The translations under genes were made by a program, and so were the position numbers. From Streptomyces sp. BK208 (lineage in GTDB: Bacteria > Actinomycetota > Actinomycetes > Streptomycetales > Streptomycetaceae), in NCBI RefSeq assembly GCF_004364245.1, contig NZ_SOAV01000005.1:248001-312000 (forward strand): a stretch of DNA of 64,000 nt, given 5' to 3'. Shown piece by piece: positions 52,393-60,454 of this stretch. The notes under the pieces were generated by a model that saw only the letters and a list, made by a program, of their open reading frames with translations, did no database searches and was not told the origin of the DNA. Each line of letters starts with the position of its first letter. Position 1 is the first letter of the stretch.

Positions 52393-53883
52393 ATGACGAC
52401 CCTCGCCAGGGCCACCGACACCCTCACACGCGACGCCCTCGCCGTCCTCCAGCCCGGCTTCGCCGGCACCACCGCCCCCGACTGGCTGCTGCGCCGCATC
52501 GGCGAGGGGCTGGCGGCCGTCGCCCTGTTCGGACGGAACGTCACCTCGCCCGAGCAGGTGGCCGCCCTGACCGCCCGACTGCGCGCCGAGCGCGAGGACG
52601 TGCTGGTCGCGATCGACGAGGAGGGCGGTGACGTCACCCGTCTCGAGGTGCGCACCGGTTCCTCCTTCCCCGGCAACCACGCCCTCGGTGCCGTGGACGA
52701 CGTCGGGCTCACCCGGGCCGTGGCCGCGGAACTGGGCCGCCGGCTCGCCGCCGCGGGTGTCAACTTCAACTGGGCGCCGTCCGCCGACGTGAACTCCAAC
52801 CCGGACAACCCGGTCATCGGTGTCCGCGCCTTCGGGTCCGACACCGACCTGGTCGCCCGGCACACGGCCGCCTACATCACCGGGATGCAGTCCGCGGGCG
52901 TGGCCACGTCCGCCAAGCACTTCCCGGGCCACGGCGACACCGGCATCGACTCCCACCACGCCATGCCGCGCATCGACGTGGGCGCCGATGTGCTGGCCGA
53001 GCGCGACCTGGTCCCCTTCCGCGCCGCCATCGCCGCCGGCAGCCGTGCGGTGATGAGCGCCCACATCCTGGTCCCGGCCCTGGACCCGGAACTTCCGGCA
53101 ACGTTGTCCCGGCGCATCCTGACCGACCTGCTCCGCGGTGAACTGGGCTACGACGGTCTCATCGTCACCGACGGCATCGAGATGAAGGCCGTCGCCGGCA
53201 CCTACGGCATCGAACGCGGCACCGTCATGGCCATCGCCGCCGGGGCCGACGCGATCTGCGTGGGCGGCGGGCTGCACGACGAGGGCACGGTACGGCGGCT
53301 GAGCGACGCGCTGGTCGAGGCCGTCCGTGCGGGCGAACTCTCCGAGGAGCGCCTGGCCGACGCGGCGGAACGGGTCAGGGCCCTGGCCCGCTGGACCGCG
53401 GCGAACCGCCCCGCCGACGGGGCCTCGGACACCGCCGACGGCGACGTGGGGCTGCGTGCGGCCCGCCGCGCCCTGCGCGTCACCGTCGCCGACGACCCGG
53501 GCCCGCTCGCCGAGGCGCCGTACGTCGCCGCGTTCACCCCCGTGGCGAACATCGCGGTCGGTGACGAGACGCCCTGGGGCGTCGCCGCCGAGCTGGCCCG
53601 TCTGCTGCCGGGCACCGGGACGGGGAGCTTCAACGGCGCCGACGCGGGGACCGAGGCGCTGGCCGCGGCGGGCTCCCGCCGCATCGTCGCCGTCGTCCGC
53701 GACGAGCACCGCCACCCGTGGATGGCGGCGGCCCTCGACGTCCTGCTGGCGGCCCGGCCGGACACGATCGTCGTCGAGATGGGCGTCCCGCGCGCCGCAC
53801 CGCGCGGCGCCCGCCACCTGGCCACCCACGGCGCGGCCCGCGTCTGCGGCCGGGCGGCCGCGGAGGCCATCGCGGGCGTCTGA
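52393..53883 (+). CDS. dasD: Family 3 glycoside hydrolase, β-N-acetylglucosaminidase
   Basis: 496 residues. It contains the NagZ-type catalytic signature KHFPGHGDTGIDSHH, with the Asp-His dyad that acts as general acid/base, and the nucleophile region IVTDGIEMKAVAG. A second α/β domain follows from about residue 370. There is no signal peptide, so it works inside the cell on imported GlcNAc oligomers such as chitobiose. It is the fourth gene of the das operon. The symbol dasD is from recall of S. coelicolor; substrate is inferred from position. Confidence 0.88.
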   Translation: MTTLARATDTLTRDALAVLQPGFAGTTAPDWLLRRIGEGLAAVALFGRNVTSPEQVAALTARLRAEREDVLVAIDEEGGDVTRLEVRTGSSFPGNHALGAVDDVGLTRAVAAELGRRLAAAGVNFNWAPSADVNSNPDNPVIGVRAFGSDTDLVARHTAAYITGMQSAGVATSAKHFPGHGDTGIDSHHAMPRIDVGADVLAERDLVPFRAAIAAGSRAVMSAHILVPALDPELPATLSRRILTDLLRGELGYDGLIVTDGIEMKAVAGTYGIERGTVMAIAAGADAICVGGGLHDEGTVRRLSDALVEAVRAGELSEERLADAAERVRALARWTAANRPADGASDTADGDVGLRAARRALRVTVADDPGPLAEAPYVAAFTPVANIAVGDETPWGVAAELARLLPGTGTGSFNGADAGTEALAAAGSRRIVAVVRDEHRHPWMAAALDVLLAARPDTIVVEMGVPRAAPRGARHLATHGAARVCGRAAAEAIAGV

Positions 53884-53903
53884 CCCGCACCCGTCACCGC
53901 ACG

Positions 53904-53935
53904 GAAGGCGCCGTCCCGCAGGGGGCGGCGCCTTC
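53904..53935. terminator. Terminator after dasABCD
   Basis: GAAGGCGCCG (53904–53913) and CGGCGCCTTC (53926–53935) form a 10-bp stem with a 12-base loop, directly after the GH3 stop. Confidence 0.75.
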
Positions 53936-53978
53936 GCTGTCCTGTCCGCCGACGCGGACGGGCGACCGGGGTACGAGG

Positions 53979-54013
53979 AAGGCGCCGGCCCCCGTGACGG
54001 GATCCGGCGCCTT
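53979..54013. terminator. Second terminator, facing nagB
   Basis: AAGGCGCCGG (53979–53988) pairs with CCGGCGCCTT (54004–54013). It shares GGCGCC with the preceding hairpin and lies between the converging das operon and nagB, so it probably ends nagB transcription. Confidence 0.7.
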
Positions 54014-54070
54014 TCGCGCGGGTGTGTCCGGGCCGCCCGCGGGCCCCGCGACGGGCGGGAGCGGGGCAGG

Positions 54071-54856
54071 TCAGATGCCCTGCCAGTCCGGCTTGTGGGC
54101 GTAGGTGTGCCGGAAGTAGTCGGCGAGCTTCAGCTTGGACGCGGCGGCCTCGTCGACGACGACCGTGGCGTGCGGGTGCAGCTGCAGCGCGGAGGCCGGA
54201 CACACGGCCGCGACCGGTCCCTCGACGCTCGCGGCGACCGCGTCGGCCTTGCCCTCGCCGGTGGCGAGCAGGACCAGGTGCCGCGCCTCCAGGATGGTGC
54301 CGATGCCCTGCGTGATCACGTGGTGCGGCACCTGCTCGATGTCGCCGTCGAAGAAGCGCGCGTTGTCGACGCGGGTCTGCTCGGTCAGCGTCTTGATCCG
54401 CGTCCGCGAGGCGAGCGAGGAGCACGGCTCGTTGAAACCGATGTGCCCGTCGGTGCCGATCCCCAGCAGCTGCAGATCGACCCCGCCGGCCTCGCTCAGC
54501 GCCCGGTCGTACGCCTCGCACGCGGCCTGCACGTCCGGGGCCGTCCCGTCCGGGCCGATGAACGCGTCCATGCCGATGCCCAGCGGTTCGAGCACCTCGC
54601 GGCGCAGCACGGAGCGGTACGACTCCGGATGCTCCGCGGGCAGCTCCACGTACTCGTCGAGCTGGGCGATCCGCGCCCGCGCGGTGTCCACGGCACCCGA
54701 ACGCACCTTGGCCGCCAGCGCCTCGTACACGGGCAGCGGCGTCGATCCGGTGGCCACCCCGAGCAGGGCGTCGGGCTTGCGCCGGAGCAGCTGTGCCATG
54801 GCCTCGGCTATGAGTGCGCCGCCCGCCTTGGCATCGGGAACGATGACAACTTCCAC
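54071..54856 (-). CDS. nagB: Glucosamine-6-phosphate deaminase
   Basis: 261 residues. It converts glucosamine-6-phosphate, the DasR effector, to fructose-6-phosphate and ammonia. Motifs include GVATGSTPLPVYEAL, the active-site LDEYVELP, and LQLLGIGTDGHIGFNEP. The C-terminal HPHATVVVDEAAAS is typical of the hexameric type. It converges on the das operon and has a DasR operator 52 bases upstream of its start. Confidence 0.95.
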   Translation of the reverse strand: MEVVIVPDAKAGGALIAEAMAQLLRRKPDALLGVATGSTPLPVYEALAAKVRSGAVDTARARIAQLDEYVELPAEHPESYRSVLRREVLEPLGIGMDAFIGPDGTAPDVQAACEAYDRALSEAGGVDLQLLGIGTDGHIGFNEPCSSLASRTRIKTLTEQTRVDNARFFDGDIEQVPHHVITQGIGTILEARHLVLLATGEGKADAVAASVEGPVAAVCPASALQLHPHATVVVDEAAASKLKLADYFRHTYAHKPDWQGI

Positions 54857-54907
54857 GCTGGCCTGCCGTTTCGAAGAGAGGACTCACCCGGGGCCCGGGA
54901 CTGGCTA

Positions 54908-54923
54908 TGTGGTTTAGACCAAT
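54908..54923 (-). promoter_or_regulatory. DasR operator (dre) upstream of nagB
   Basis: TGTGGTTTAGACCAAT (plus strand) matches the dre consensus ACTGGTCTAGACCACT at 12 of 16 positions, with an intact TTTAGACCA half. nagB is a known DasR target in S. coelicolor. Confidence 0.8.
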
Positions 54924-55035
54924 CTAACAGAGCGGAGCCGCGCGGTCGCGCCGAAACGGTCAGGCGGGTGGAGGGCGCGACGGCGTGTGCCGGGCACCGG
55001 GCGTGGGGCCCGATCCGCCGTCGAACGCCGGGGGC

Positions 55036-55065
55036 GGGGTCGGGGTCGGGGTCGGGCCGGGGCCG
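55036..55065. repeat. Short tandem GTCGGG repeat in the nagB–SDR gap
   Basis: The motif GTCGGG is repeated three times in a row within 55036–55065, and GTCCGGGC-type units follow. The gap 54924–55127 otherwise holds no gene. It looks like slippage-prone simple sequence. Confidence 0.5.
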
Positions 55066-55127
55066 GATGCCGGGCGTCCGGGCGTCCGGGTGGCAGCCGG
55101 CGCGGTGCCGGGGCCCGGGTGCCGGCG

Positions 55128-55880
55128 TCAGGTCAAGGAGCCTCCCGTGGCGTCCACCCAGCTGCCTGTGACCCACCGGCTCTCGTGCGAGGCGAGGAAG
55201 GCGACCACGTCGGCCACCTCGGCCGGTGCGCCCACCCCGCCCAGGGCCGAGAGTGCCGCGGCCCCCGCCCAGCCGTCCGGGCTCCCGTGCAGCAGCTCGG
55301 CCGTGTTGTCCGTGTCGATGATGCCGGGCGCCACCGAGTTCACCGTGATGCCGCGGGCGCCCAGGATCTTGGAGAGGTCGCGTGTGAACACGTCCAGTGC
55401 GCCCTTCGTCATCGAGTACGCCATGTTGCCCGGCATCACCGCCGTGCGGGCCAGGCCCGACGAGATGTTGATGACCCGGCCGCCGTCGCGCAGCCGCCCC
55501 ATGCCGTGCTTGAGGATGAAGAACGGCGCCTTCACATTGACCGTGAAGACCGCGTCGTAGTCCGCCTCCTCTATCTCGCCGATGGGGCGCGTGCTGCCGA
55601 TCCCCGCGTTGTTCACCAGCACGTCCAGACCGTCGGCGTGCCTGTCGAACTCCTCCCACAGGGCCTCGGCGGCACCTGGAGCGGCCAGGTCGGCCCCGAT
55701 CGCGAACGCCGAGCCGCCCGCCGCCTCGATCGCGGTGACCGTCTCCTTCGCCGCCGCCTCGTTCCTCCCGTAGTGCACCGCGACCCGTGCGCCGTCGCGG
55801 CCGAGCCGCTCCGCGATGCCCCGCCCGATGCCCCTGCTCGCCCCGGTGACGAGTGCCGTCCTGCCCGTGAGCACGCCCAT
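55128..55880 (-). CDS. Classical SDR oxidoreductase
   Basis: 250 residues. Motifs are TALVTGASRGIGRGIAERLG (cofactor), NNAGIGST, the catalytic Ser in INISSGLA and Tyr-x3-Lys in AYSMTKGALDVF, and GITVNSVAPGIIDTD. It probably uses NADP, from the arginine in HYGRNEAA. Substrate unknown; FabG-like or xenobiotic reduction are options. Divergent from a TetR gene with two operator-like sequences between, so it is the likely target of that regulator. Confidence 0.92.
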   Translation of the reverse strand: MGVLTGRTALVTGASRGIGRGIAERLGRDGARVAVHYGRNEAAAKETVTAIEAAGGSAFAIGADLAAPGAAEALWEEFDRHADGLDVLVNNAGIGSTRPIGEIEEADYDAVFTVNVKAPFFILKHGMGRLRDGGRVINISSGLARTAVMPGNMAYSMTKGALDVFTRDLSKILGARGITVNSVAPGIIDTDNTAELLHGSPDGWAGAAALSALGGVGAPAEVADVVAFLASHESRWVTGSWVDATGGSLT

Positions 55881-55903
55881 CTCGGCTCCCCCTTCTCATT
55901 CAC

Positions 55904-55962
55904 TAGTGGTCGCTACAGAAATGAACGTACACGGGGGCGGAGCCTTTTTCTAGTGCCCGCTA
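55904..55962. promoter_or_regulatory. Duplicated operator between SDR and TetR genes
   Basis: TAGTGGTCGCTA (55904–55915) and TAGTGCCCGCTA (55951–55962) are the same imperfect palindrome repeated 47 bases apart, with flanking CTAGTG also shared. A TetR dimer at each site could repress both divergent genes. The second copy is 5 bases from the TetR gene start at 55967. Confidence 0.65.
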
Positions 55963-55966
55963 TAAA

Positions 55967-56665
55967 ATGCACTCCATGGTGAGCGGCGAGCAGAGCGGTG
56001 GGACGGGCACAGAGGGCGGCACGCTGAGCGCCGCGGGGAAGAGCGGGCGGTCGGCACCGGCCCGCGGGGGCGCGGCCAGGACCCGTGGCCGTCCGCGCTC
56101 CTTCGACCGGGCGACGGCACTGGAGGCGGCGCTGCTGGCCTTCTGGGAGCACGGCTACGAGGCCACGTCCGTCTCCGACCTGACCCGGGTCATGGACATC
56201 GGCGCCCCGAGCCTCTACGCCGCCTTCGGGGACAAGCGCTCGCTGTTCGAGGAGGTCGTCCAGGAGTACGGGGTGCGCTACGGCGCGTTCGGCGACCGCG
56301 CCCTCGCCGAGGAGCCGACCGCGCGGGCGGGCATAGAACGGATGCTGCGCGAGGCCGCCGCCGAGTACACGGCCCCGGGCCGCCCGCACGGCTGCCTCGT
56401 CATCCACGCGGCCGCCAACTGCTCGACCGCCGAGGTCGAGGAGTCCCTGCGGGAACGGCGCAACGCCAACATCGCCGCGATCGAGCGCCGGATCGCGGCG
56501 GACGTGGAGCGCGGCGTGCTGCCGCCGGACACCGACGCCGCCGGCCTCGCCCGCTACACCGGCGCGATGATCCAGGGCATGTCCCAGCAGGCCCGCGACG
56601 GCGCGAGCCGCACCGAGCTGGAGGCGCTCGCGGAAATTGCCCTGGCGGTCTGGCCCCGCGGGTAG
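55967..56665 (+). CDS. TetR-family regulator of the divergent SDR gene
   Basis: 232 residues. A disordered 40-residue N-terminus rich in Gly/Ser (GRSAPARGGAARTRGRPRSF) precedes the helix-turn-helix (VSDLTRVMDIGAPSLYAAFG). The C-terminal domain has CLVIHAAANCSTAEVEES, as in TetR proteins that control divergent SDR genes. A downstream ATG at 55976 could also be the start. The duplicated palindrome in the intergenic region is its likely operator. Confidence 0.88.
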   Translation: MHSMVSGEQSGGTGTEGGTLSAAGKSGRSAPARGGAARTRGRPRSFDRATALEAALLAFWEHGYEATSVSDLTRVMDIGAPSLYAAFGDKRSLFEEVVQEYGVRYGAFGDRALAEEPTARAGIERMLREAAAEYTAPGRPHGCLVIHAAANCSTAEVEESLRERRNANIAAIERRIAADVERGVLPPDTDAAGLARYTGAMIQGMSQQARDGASRTELEALAEIALAVWPRG

Positions 56666-57092
56666 GCCAACAGGGTTAGGCTTCTGGCGGCGGCGCCGGA
56701 CGTCGGCACGGCCGCCGAAAGCCGACAACGACAAACAACGTCCACCGCATGGACACGGTCAGTGGTCTAGTCCACAATGTCATTGAGTCACTGACCGTGC
56801 AGCTCACGCGAAGTGAACGTCAGGCTTCCGTCCTCCCCGCACAGGAGGACGGACCGAGGAACCGGAGCTCTCTGCCCTGACTGCCCCGGCTCCTCATCCT
56901 TCGGCCGACCGGGACCGCACACCCCACGGCCGATGTTGCTCCGGGCTGCGGTGCCGGGAGGGTTGAGGGTCCCTCCCAGGCGCCGCGGCCCGCGGGTGTT
57001 TCCGGGGGCTCCGGACGGTGCCGGACGCGGGGGAGCGGTGGACCGCGGCTGGGTTTCGGTCGCCGTACGTACCGCCAGGTACGCTCAGCCCC
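56666..57092. promoter_or_regulatory. Gap between TetR gene and sensor kinase
   Basis: 427 bases without a convincing gene. It contains a dre-like operator (56761–56776), a 10-bp perfect hairpin (TCCGTCCTCC 56827–56836 with GGAGGACGGA 56844–56853) and a short GTG frame of 27 codons at 56797 that I do not call. The kinase promoter is near the right end: TACGCT at 57080–57085. Confidence 0.55.
56761..56776. promoter_or_regulatory. DasR-type operator (dre) of uncertain target
   Basis: AGTGGTCTAGTCCACA matches the dre consensus at 13 of 16 positions (14 if G is allowed at position 2). It shares 14 bases (TGGTCTAGTCCACA) exactly with the dre at dasR. It lies 96 bases after the TetR stop and about 330 bases before the sensor-kinase start. 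No known amino-sugar gene is adjacent. Confidence 0.7.
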
Positions 57093-58568
57093 GTGCCCTC
57101 CATGAACGAACTCGTACGCCAGCACACAGCGCTCGACGCCTCCGACCTCGAGTGGCTCCATCTGCTGGTCTCGGAGTGGCAGCTCCTGTCCGACCTCTCC
57201 TTCGCCGACCTGGTCCTGTGGGTCCCCACCCGCGACGGCACCCGCTACGTCTCCGTCGCCCAGATGCGGCCCAACACCGGCCCCACCTCCTACCAGGACG
57301 ACATGGTCGGCCACCTCGTCCCGCGCGGCCGGCGCCCCATGCTGGACGCCGCCCTGGACGAGGGCCGCATCGTGCGCGAGGGCGACCCCGAGTGGCGCGA
57401 GGAGGTGCCGGTCCGCGTCGAGTCCATCCCCGTGCGCCGCCAGGGACGCGTCCTGGGGGTCATCGCCCGCAACACCAACCTGCTCACCGTGCGTACGCCG
57501 AGCCGCCTGGAACTCACCTACCTGCAGAGCGCCTCCGACCTCGCCCAGATGATCGCGGCCGGCGCCTTCCCGTTCGAGAACCAGCAGGTCGACATGGACG
57601 CGTCGCCGCGCGTCGGCGACGGCCTGGTCAGGGTCGACGCCGACGGCATCGTCCAGTACGCCTCCCCCAACGCGCTGTCGGCCTACCACCGCATGGGCCT
57701 GGCCGCCGACCTGGTGGGCCAGCACCTGGGCCGGACCACCGCCGAACTCGCCCCGTCCCGCGGGCCGGTGGACGAGGCGCTCGCCAAGGTGGCCAGCGGC
57801 TGGGCGCCGCGCGAGTTCGAGATCGAGGCGCACGACGGGGTGATCCAGTTCCGCGCGATCCCGCTCAAACCCAAGGGCACCCGCATCGGTTCGCTGGTGC
57901 TCCTGCGCGACGTGACGGAACTGCGCCGCCGCGAACGCGAGTTGATCACCAAGGACGCCACCATCCGGGAGATCCACCACCGGGTGAAGAACAACCTCCA
58001 GACGGTGGCGGCCCTGTTGCGCCTGCAGGCCCGGCGCATCGGCTCCGAGCGGGGCCGCGAGGCACTGGAGGAGGCCGTCCGCCGGGTCGGGTCGATCGCG
58101 ATCGTGCACGAGACGCTCTCGCAGAACCTGGACGAGCGGGTGGAGTTCGACGAGATCGCCGACCGCGTGCTGGCGATGGTGGCGGAGATCTCACCGGGCA
58201 AGGTCACCGGCCGGCGCACCGGCCGCTTCGGCATCCTCGACGCCGAGGTCGCCACCCCGCTGTCCATGGTGCTGACCGAGGTGCTGCAGAACGCCCTGGA
58301 GCACGGCTTCCGCGACGGCGACACCGGCTCGGTCGAGGTCTCGGCGGTCCGCGGCGGTACCGCCAAGGAGGCCCGGCTCCTGGTCACCGTCCAGGACGAC
58401 GGAGTGGGTCTGCCCGAGGACTTCGACCCGCACCGCTCCGGCAACCTCGGCCTGCAGATCGTCCGCACCCTGGTGGAGGGCGAGCTGGGCGGCACCTTCG
58501 ACATGGTCCCGGCCCCGGAGCGCGGTACCCGGGTGATCCTCGACCTCCCGGTGCCCACCGGCAAGTAG
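57093..58568 (+). CDS. PdtaS-like sensor histidine kinase (GAF, PAS, HWE/HisKA2)
   Basis: 491 residues from GTG 57093; an ATG at 57102 is the alternative. There is no ribosome site, and TACGCT at 57080–57085 would put the transcript start at or near the GTG, so the message may be leaderless. Domains: an N-terminal GAF (residues 1–150), a PAS (about 185–290, DGLVRVDADGIVQYASPNAL), then HisKA_2 with the phosphorylated histidine in IREIHHRVKNNLQTVAALLRL, and the HATPase with LQNALEHGF and VQDDGVGLP. The mycobacterial homologue PdtaS phosphorylates the RNA-binding antiterminator PdtaR. The PdtaR-like partner is not in the window. Cytosolic. Confidence 0.92.
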   Translation: MPSMNELVRQHTALDASDLEWLHLLVSEWQLLSDLSFADLVLWVPTRDGTRYVSVAQMRPNTGPTSYQDDMVGHLVPRGRRPMLDAALDEGRIVREGDPEWREEVPVRVESIPVRRQGRVLGVIARNTNLLTVRTPSRLELTYLQSASDLAQMIAAGAFPFENQQVDMDASPRVGDGLVRVDADGIVQYASPNALSAYHRMGLAADLVGQHLGRTTAELAPSRGPVDEALAKVASGWAPREFEIEAHDGVIQFRAIPLKPKGTRIGSLVLLRDVTELRRRERELITKDATIREIHHRVKNNLQTVAALLRLQARRIGSERGREALEEAVRRVGSIAIVHETLSQNLDERVEFDEIADRVLAMVAEISPGKVTGRRTGRFGILDAEVATPLSMVLTEVLQNALEHGFRDGDTGSVEVSAVRGGTAKEARLLVTVQDDGVGLPEDFDPHRSGNLGLQIVRTLVEGELGGTFDMVPAPERGTRVILDLPVPTGK

Positions 58569-58621
58569 GCGGAACCGGCAGGAGCCGCCGGTGCCGGCGC
58601 CCGGCGCGGTGCCGGGCACAG

Positions 58622-58653
58622 CAAAAAGCCCCGGACCGGTGAAGGTCCGAGGC
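58622..58653 (-). terminator. Intrinsic terminator after wblE
   Basis: On the minus strand a 9-bp stem (CCTCGGACC with GGTCCGGGG, one G·T pair) and TTCACC loop are followed by CTTTTT. It lies 120 bases after the wblE stop. Confidence 0.8.
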
Positions 58654-58775
58654 CAGTGCTCGTGCGATACATCGTCCGATGCGCATCGGGGGTACTGCGC
58701 GCTGCGGCTCGGGAGCGGGGGATGCGTACTCGCTGTACGCGCCGCCAAGCTGAGGCTGTCAGTAGGGGTGGGTTG

Positions 58776-59033
58776 TCAGGCGGAGGCCTGACGGGCCCGG
58801 TTGCGGGCGGCACGGCGCTTCATCGCGCGGCGCTCGTCCTCGCTGAGACCACCCCAGACGCCGGAGTCCTGGCCGGACTCGAGCGCCCACTGCAGGCACT
58901 GCTCCATGACGGGGCAGCGACGGCAGACGGCCTTGGCTTCCTCGATCTGCAGCAGCGCAGGACCGGTGTTGCCGATGGGGAAGAAGAGCTCGGGGTCTTC
59001 CTCGCGGCAAACGGCGCGGTGACGCCAGTCCAT
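58776..59033 (-). CDS. wblE: WhiB-family regulator WblE (WhiB1 orthologue)
   Basis: 85 residues. The four cluster cysteines are C9, C37, C40 and C46 (CRRCPVMEQC), followed by GVWGGLSEDERRAMKRR, the region that contacts sigma factor and DNA. The C-terminus is Arg/Ala-rich. Length and sequence match the WhiB1/WblE subgroup, which is essential or near-essential in actinobacteria and sensitive to nitric oxide. A 319-base leader precedes it. Confidence 0.94.
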   Translation of the reverse strand: MDWRHRAVCREEDPELFFPIGNTGPALLQIEEAKAVCRRCPVMEQCLQWALESGQDSGVWGGLSEDERRAMKRRAARNRARQASA

Positions 59034-59352
59034 GGCTGCTACCTCTCCTTGGTATTACATGCTGGGATGCTTGTGAATGTGAACGCTTTCACGAATCCCT
59101 CAACAAGGGAAGGGCCTACAGCCAGGTTCCCTGGCGTGGTCCTTGGTTTGAAGAGGGGTTCCGGTGATCTGTGGATGCCGGTCCTGCGGGCTGTCCCGAT
59201 CGCCAAGAAGAGACTCGCAAACCTCGGCGGCGGATACAACCCCTTCCGGAAAGTTTTTTTTGATTCTTCGGTGTCGACTAGGTCACAGCCGTACTTCCAT
59301 GGGGTGGACCCTGGTCTAAACGTTCGAGTGAAAGGACTTTCGCCCCTTCTGC
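59034..59352 (-). promoter_or_regulatory. wblE leader and promoter region
   Basis: No gene is present. The segment is notably AT-rich for this DNA, with a run of eight T (59254–59261) and on the minus strand AAAAAAAACTTTCCGGAAGG, then GTATCCGCCGCCGAGG. It also contains GTTTAGACCAGG (59310–59321), a half dre. It likely holds the wblE promoter and a structured 5' leader; exact elements are not assigned. Confidence 0.5.
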
Positions 59353-60321
59353 TCACACAATCACACGCAGTGCACGGCGTACGCCTGTGAACGTCACGCT
59401 GGTGCGCAACCCCAGGTGGTCACCGTCCATCTGAAGGGGCAGCGGCACCTTCGAATGCAAGGTGAACTCGGTCTGGTCGTGCAGCGAGACCGCGTGCCGG
59501 CCCCGGGGGCCGCGCTCCGGGGACGAAGTGAGCAACTGGGTGCCATACCGGGCAACCGCGGCGGTGGACAGTCTGCTCAGTCCGAACACGTCGAGCCCGG
59601 TGTCGAACGACGCCTCCGGGGAGGCGTAGATCGGCCGGTTGCCGAGGAACGTCCAGGGGCAGGTGTTCGAGACTATGGACAGCACCAGATCGGTGACCGG
59701 GTCCTCGCCCGCCCGCTCCAGAGTGATGGTCCCGCTGCGGCGGTGCGGCTCGCCGATGAGCTGGCGCACCACCTGGCGGACGTAGAGGGCGTGCGTCGAC
59801 TTCCTGCCGCGCTCCCGGTGCTGCTCCACGCGGCCGACCACCCCGGCGTCGAACCCCAGTCCCGCGTTGAAGGTGAACCAGCGGGCCGGGACCGACTCGT
59901 CCTCCGAGCCCGGCGTACCCGACGCCAGACCGAGGCCGACGGTCCGCTCACGTCCCTCGCGCAGGGCGTCCAGCAGTGCTCCGGTGGCCTCCACCGCGTG
60001 GTTGGGCAGGCCGAGGGCGCGGGCGAAGACGTTGGTGGAGCCACCGGGGACCACCGCGAGGCCGGGCAGGCTCTCCGGCATCGGACCCGCGTGCAGGAGA
60101 CCGTTGACGACCTCGTTCACCGTGCCGTCGCCGCCGAGGGCGACCACCAGGTCGATGTCGTCGCTCTGTGCCGCCTGCCGGCCGAGGTCGCGCGCGTGGC
60201 CGCGGTACTCGGTGGTGACCGCCTCCAGCTTCATCTCGCTCGCGAGGGCGTGGATCAGCACGTCGCGCGTACGCGCACTCGTGGTGGTTGCCGCCGGGTT
60301 GACCACGAGAAGTGCACGCAT
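59353..60321 (-). CDS. Diacylglycerol/sphingosine-kinase-family lipid kinase
   Basis: 322 residues from ATG 60321. The catalytic GGDGTVNEVVNGL and the VVPGGSTNVFARALGLP nucleotide site show a DAGK-family catalytic domain (YegS-like). WFTFNAGLGFDAGVVGRVE follows. It phosphorylates a lipid hydroxyl, perhaps in phospholipid recycling; the substrate is not certain. A -10-like TAGGTA about 20 bases before the ATG suggests a short or absent leader. Confidence 0.9.
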   Translation of the reverse strand: MRALLVVNPAATTTSARTRDVLIHALASEMKLEAVTTEYRGHARDLGRQAAQSDDIDLVVALGGDGTVNEVVNGLLHAGPMPESLPGLAVVPGGSTNVFARALGLPNHAVEATGALLDALREGRERTVGLGLASGTPGSEDESVPARWFTFNAGLGFDAGVVGRVEQHRERGRKSTHALYVRQVVRQLIGEPHRRSGTITLERAGEDPVTDLVLSIVSNTCPWTFLGNRPIYASPEASFDTGLDVFGLSRLSTAAVARYGTQLLTSSPERGPRGRHAVSLHDQTEFTLHSKVPLPLQMDGDHLGLRTSVTFTGVRRALRVIV

Positions 60322-60454
60322 GCTGTGCAGGGTACCTACTGGGTGGTACTCGGCCCAGACCGATGTGAAGATCCCCACCGGGCCCCGCGCCGCGTGATAC
60401 GCCCGACACCCGGGCGGCCGGGGACGCGGGCGCGCCGAGGGCTACCCTGCAGGG

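Noticed and set aside
56797..56880. A 27-codon GTG frame after the orphan dre
   Set aside because: No ribosome site or homology; the hairpin inside it makes a regulatory or terminator role more likely.
59308..59323. A possible dre upstream of wblE
   Set aside because: Only one half (TGGTCTA) matches; the second half diverges, so it is recorded as a half site in the leader and not called as an operator.
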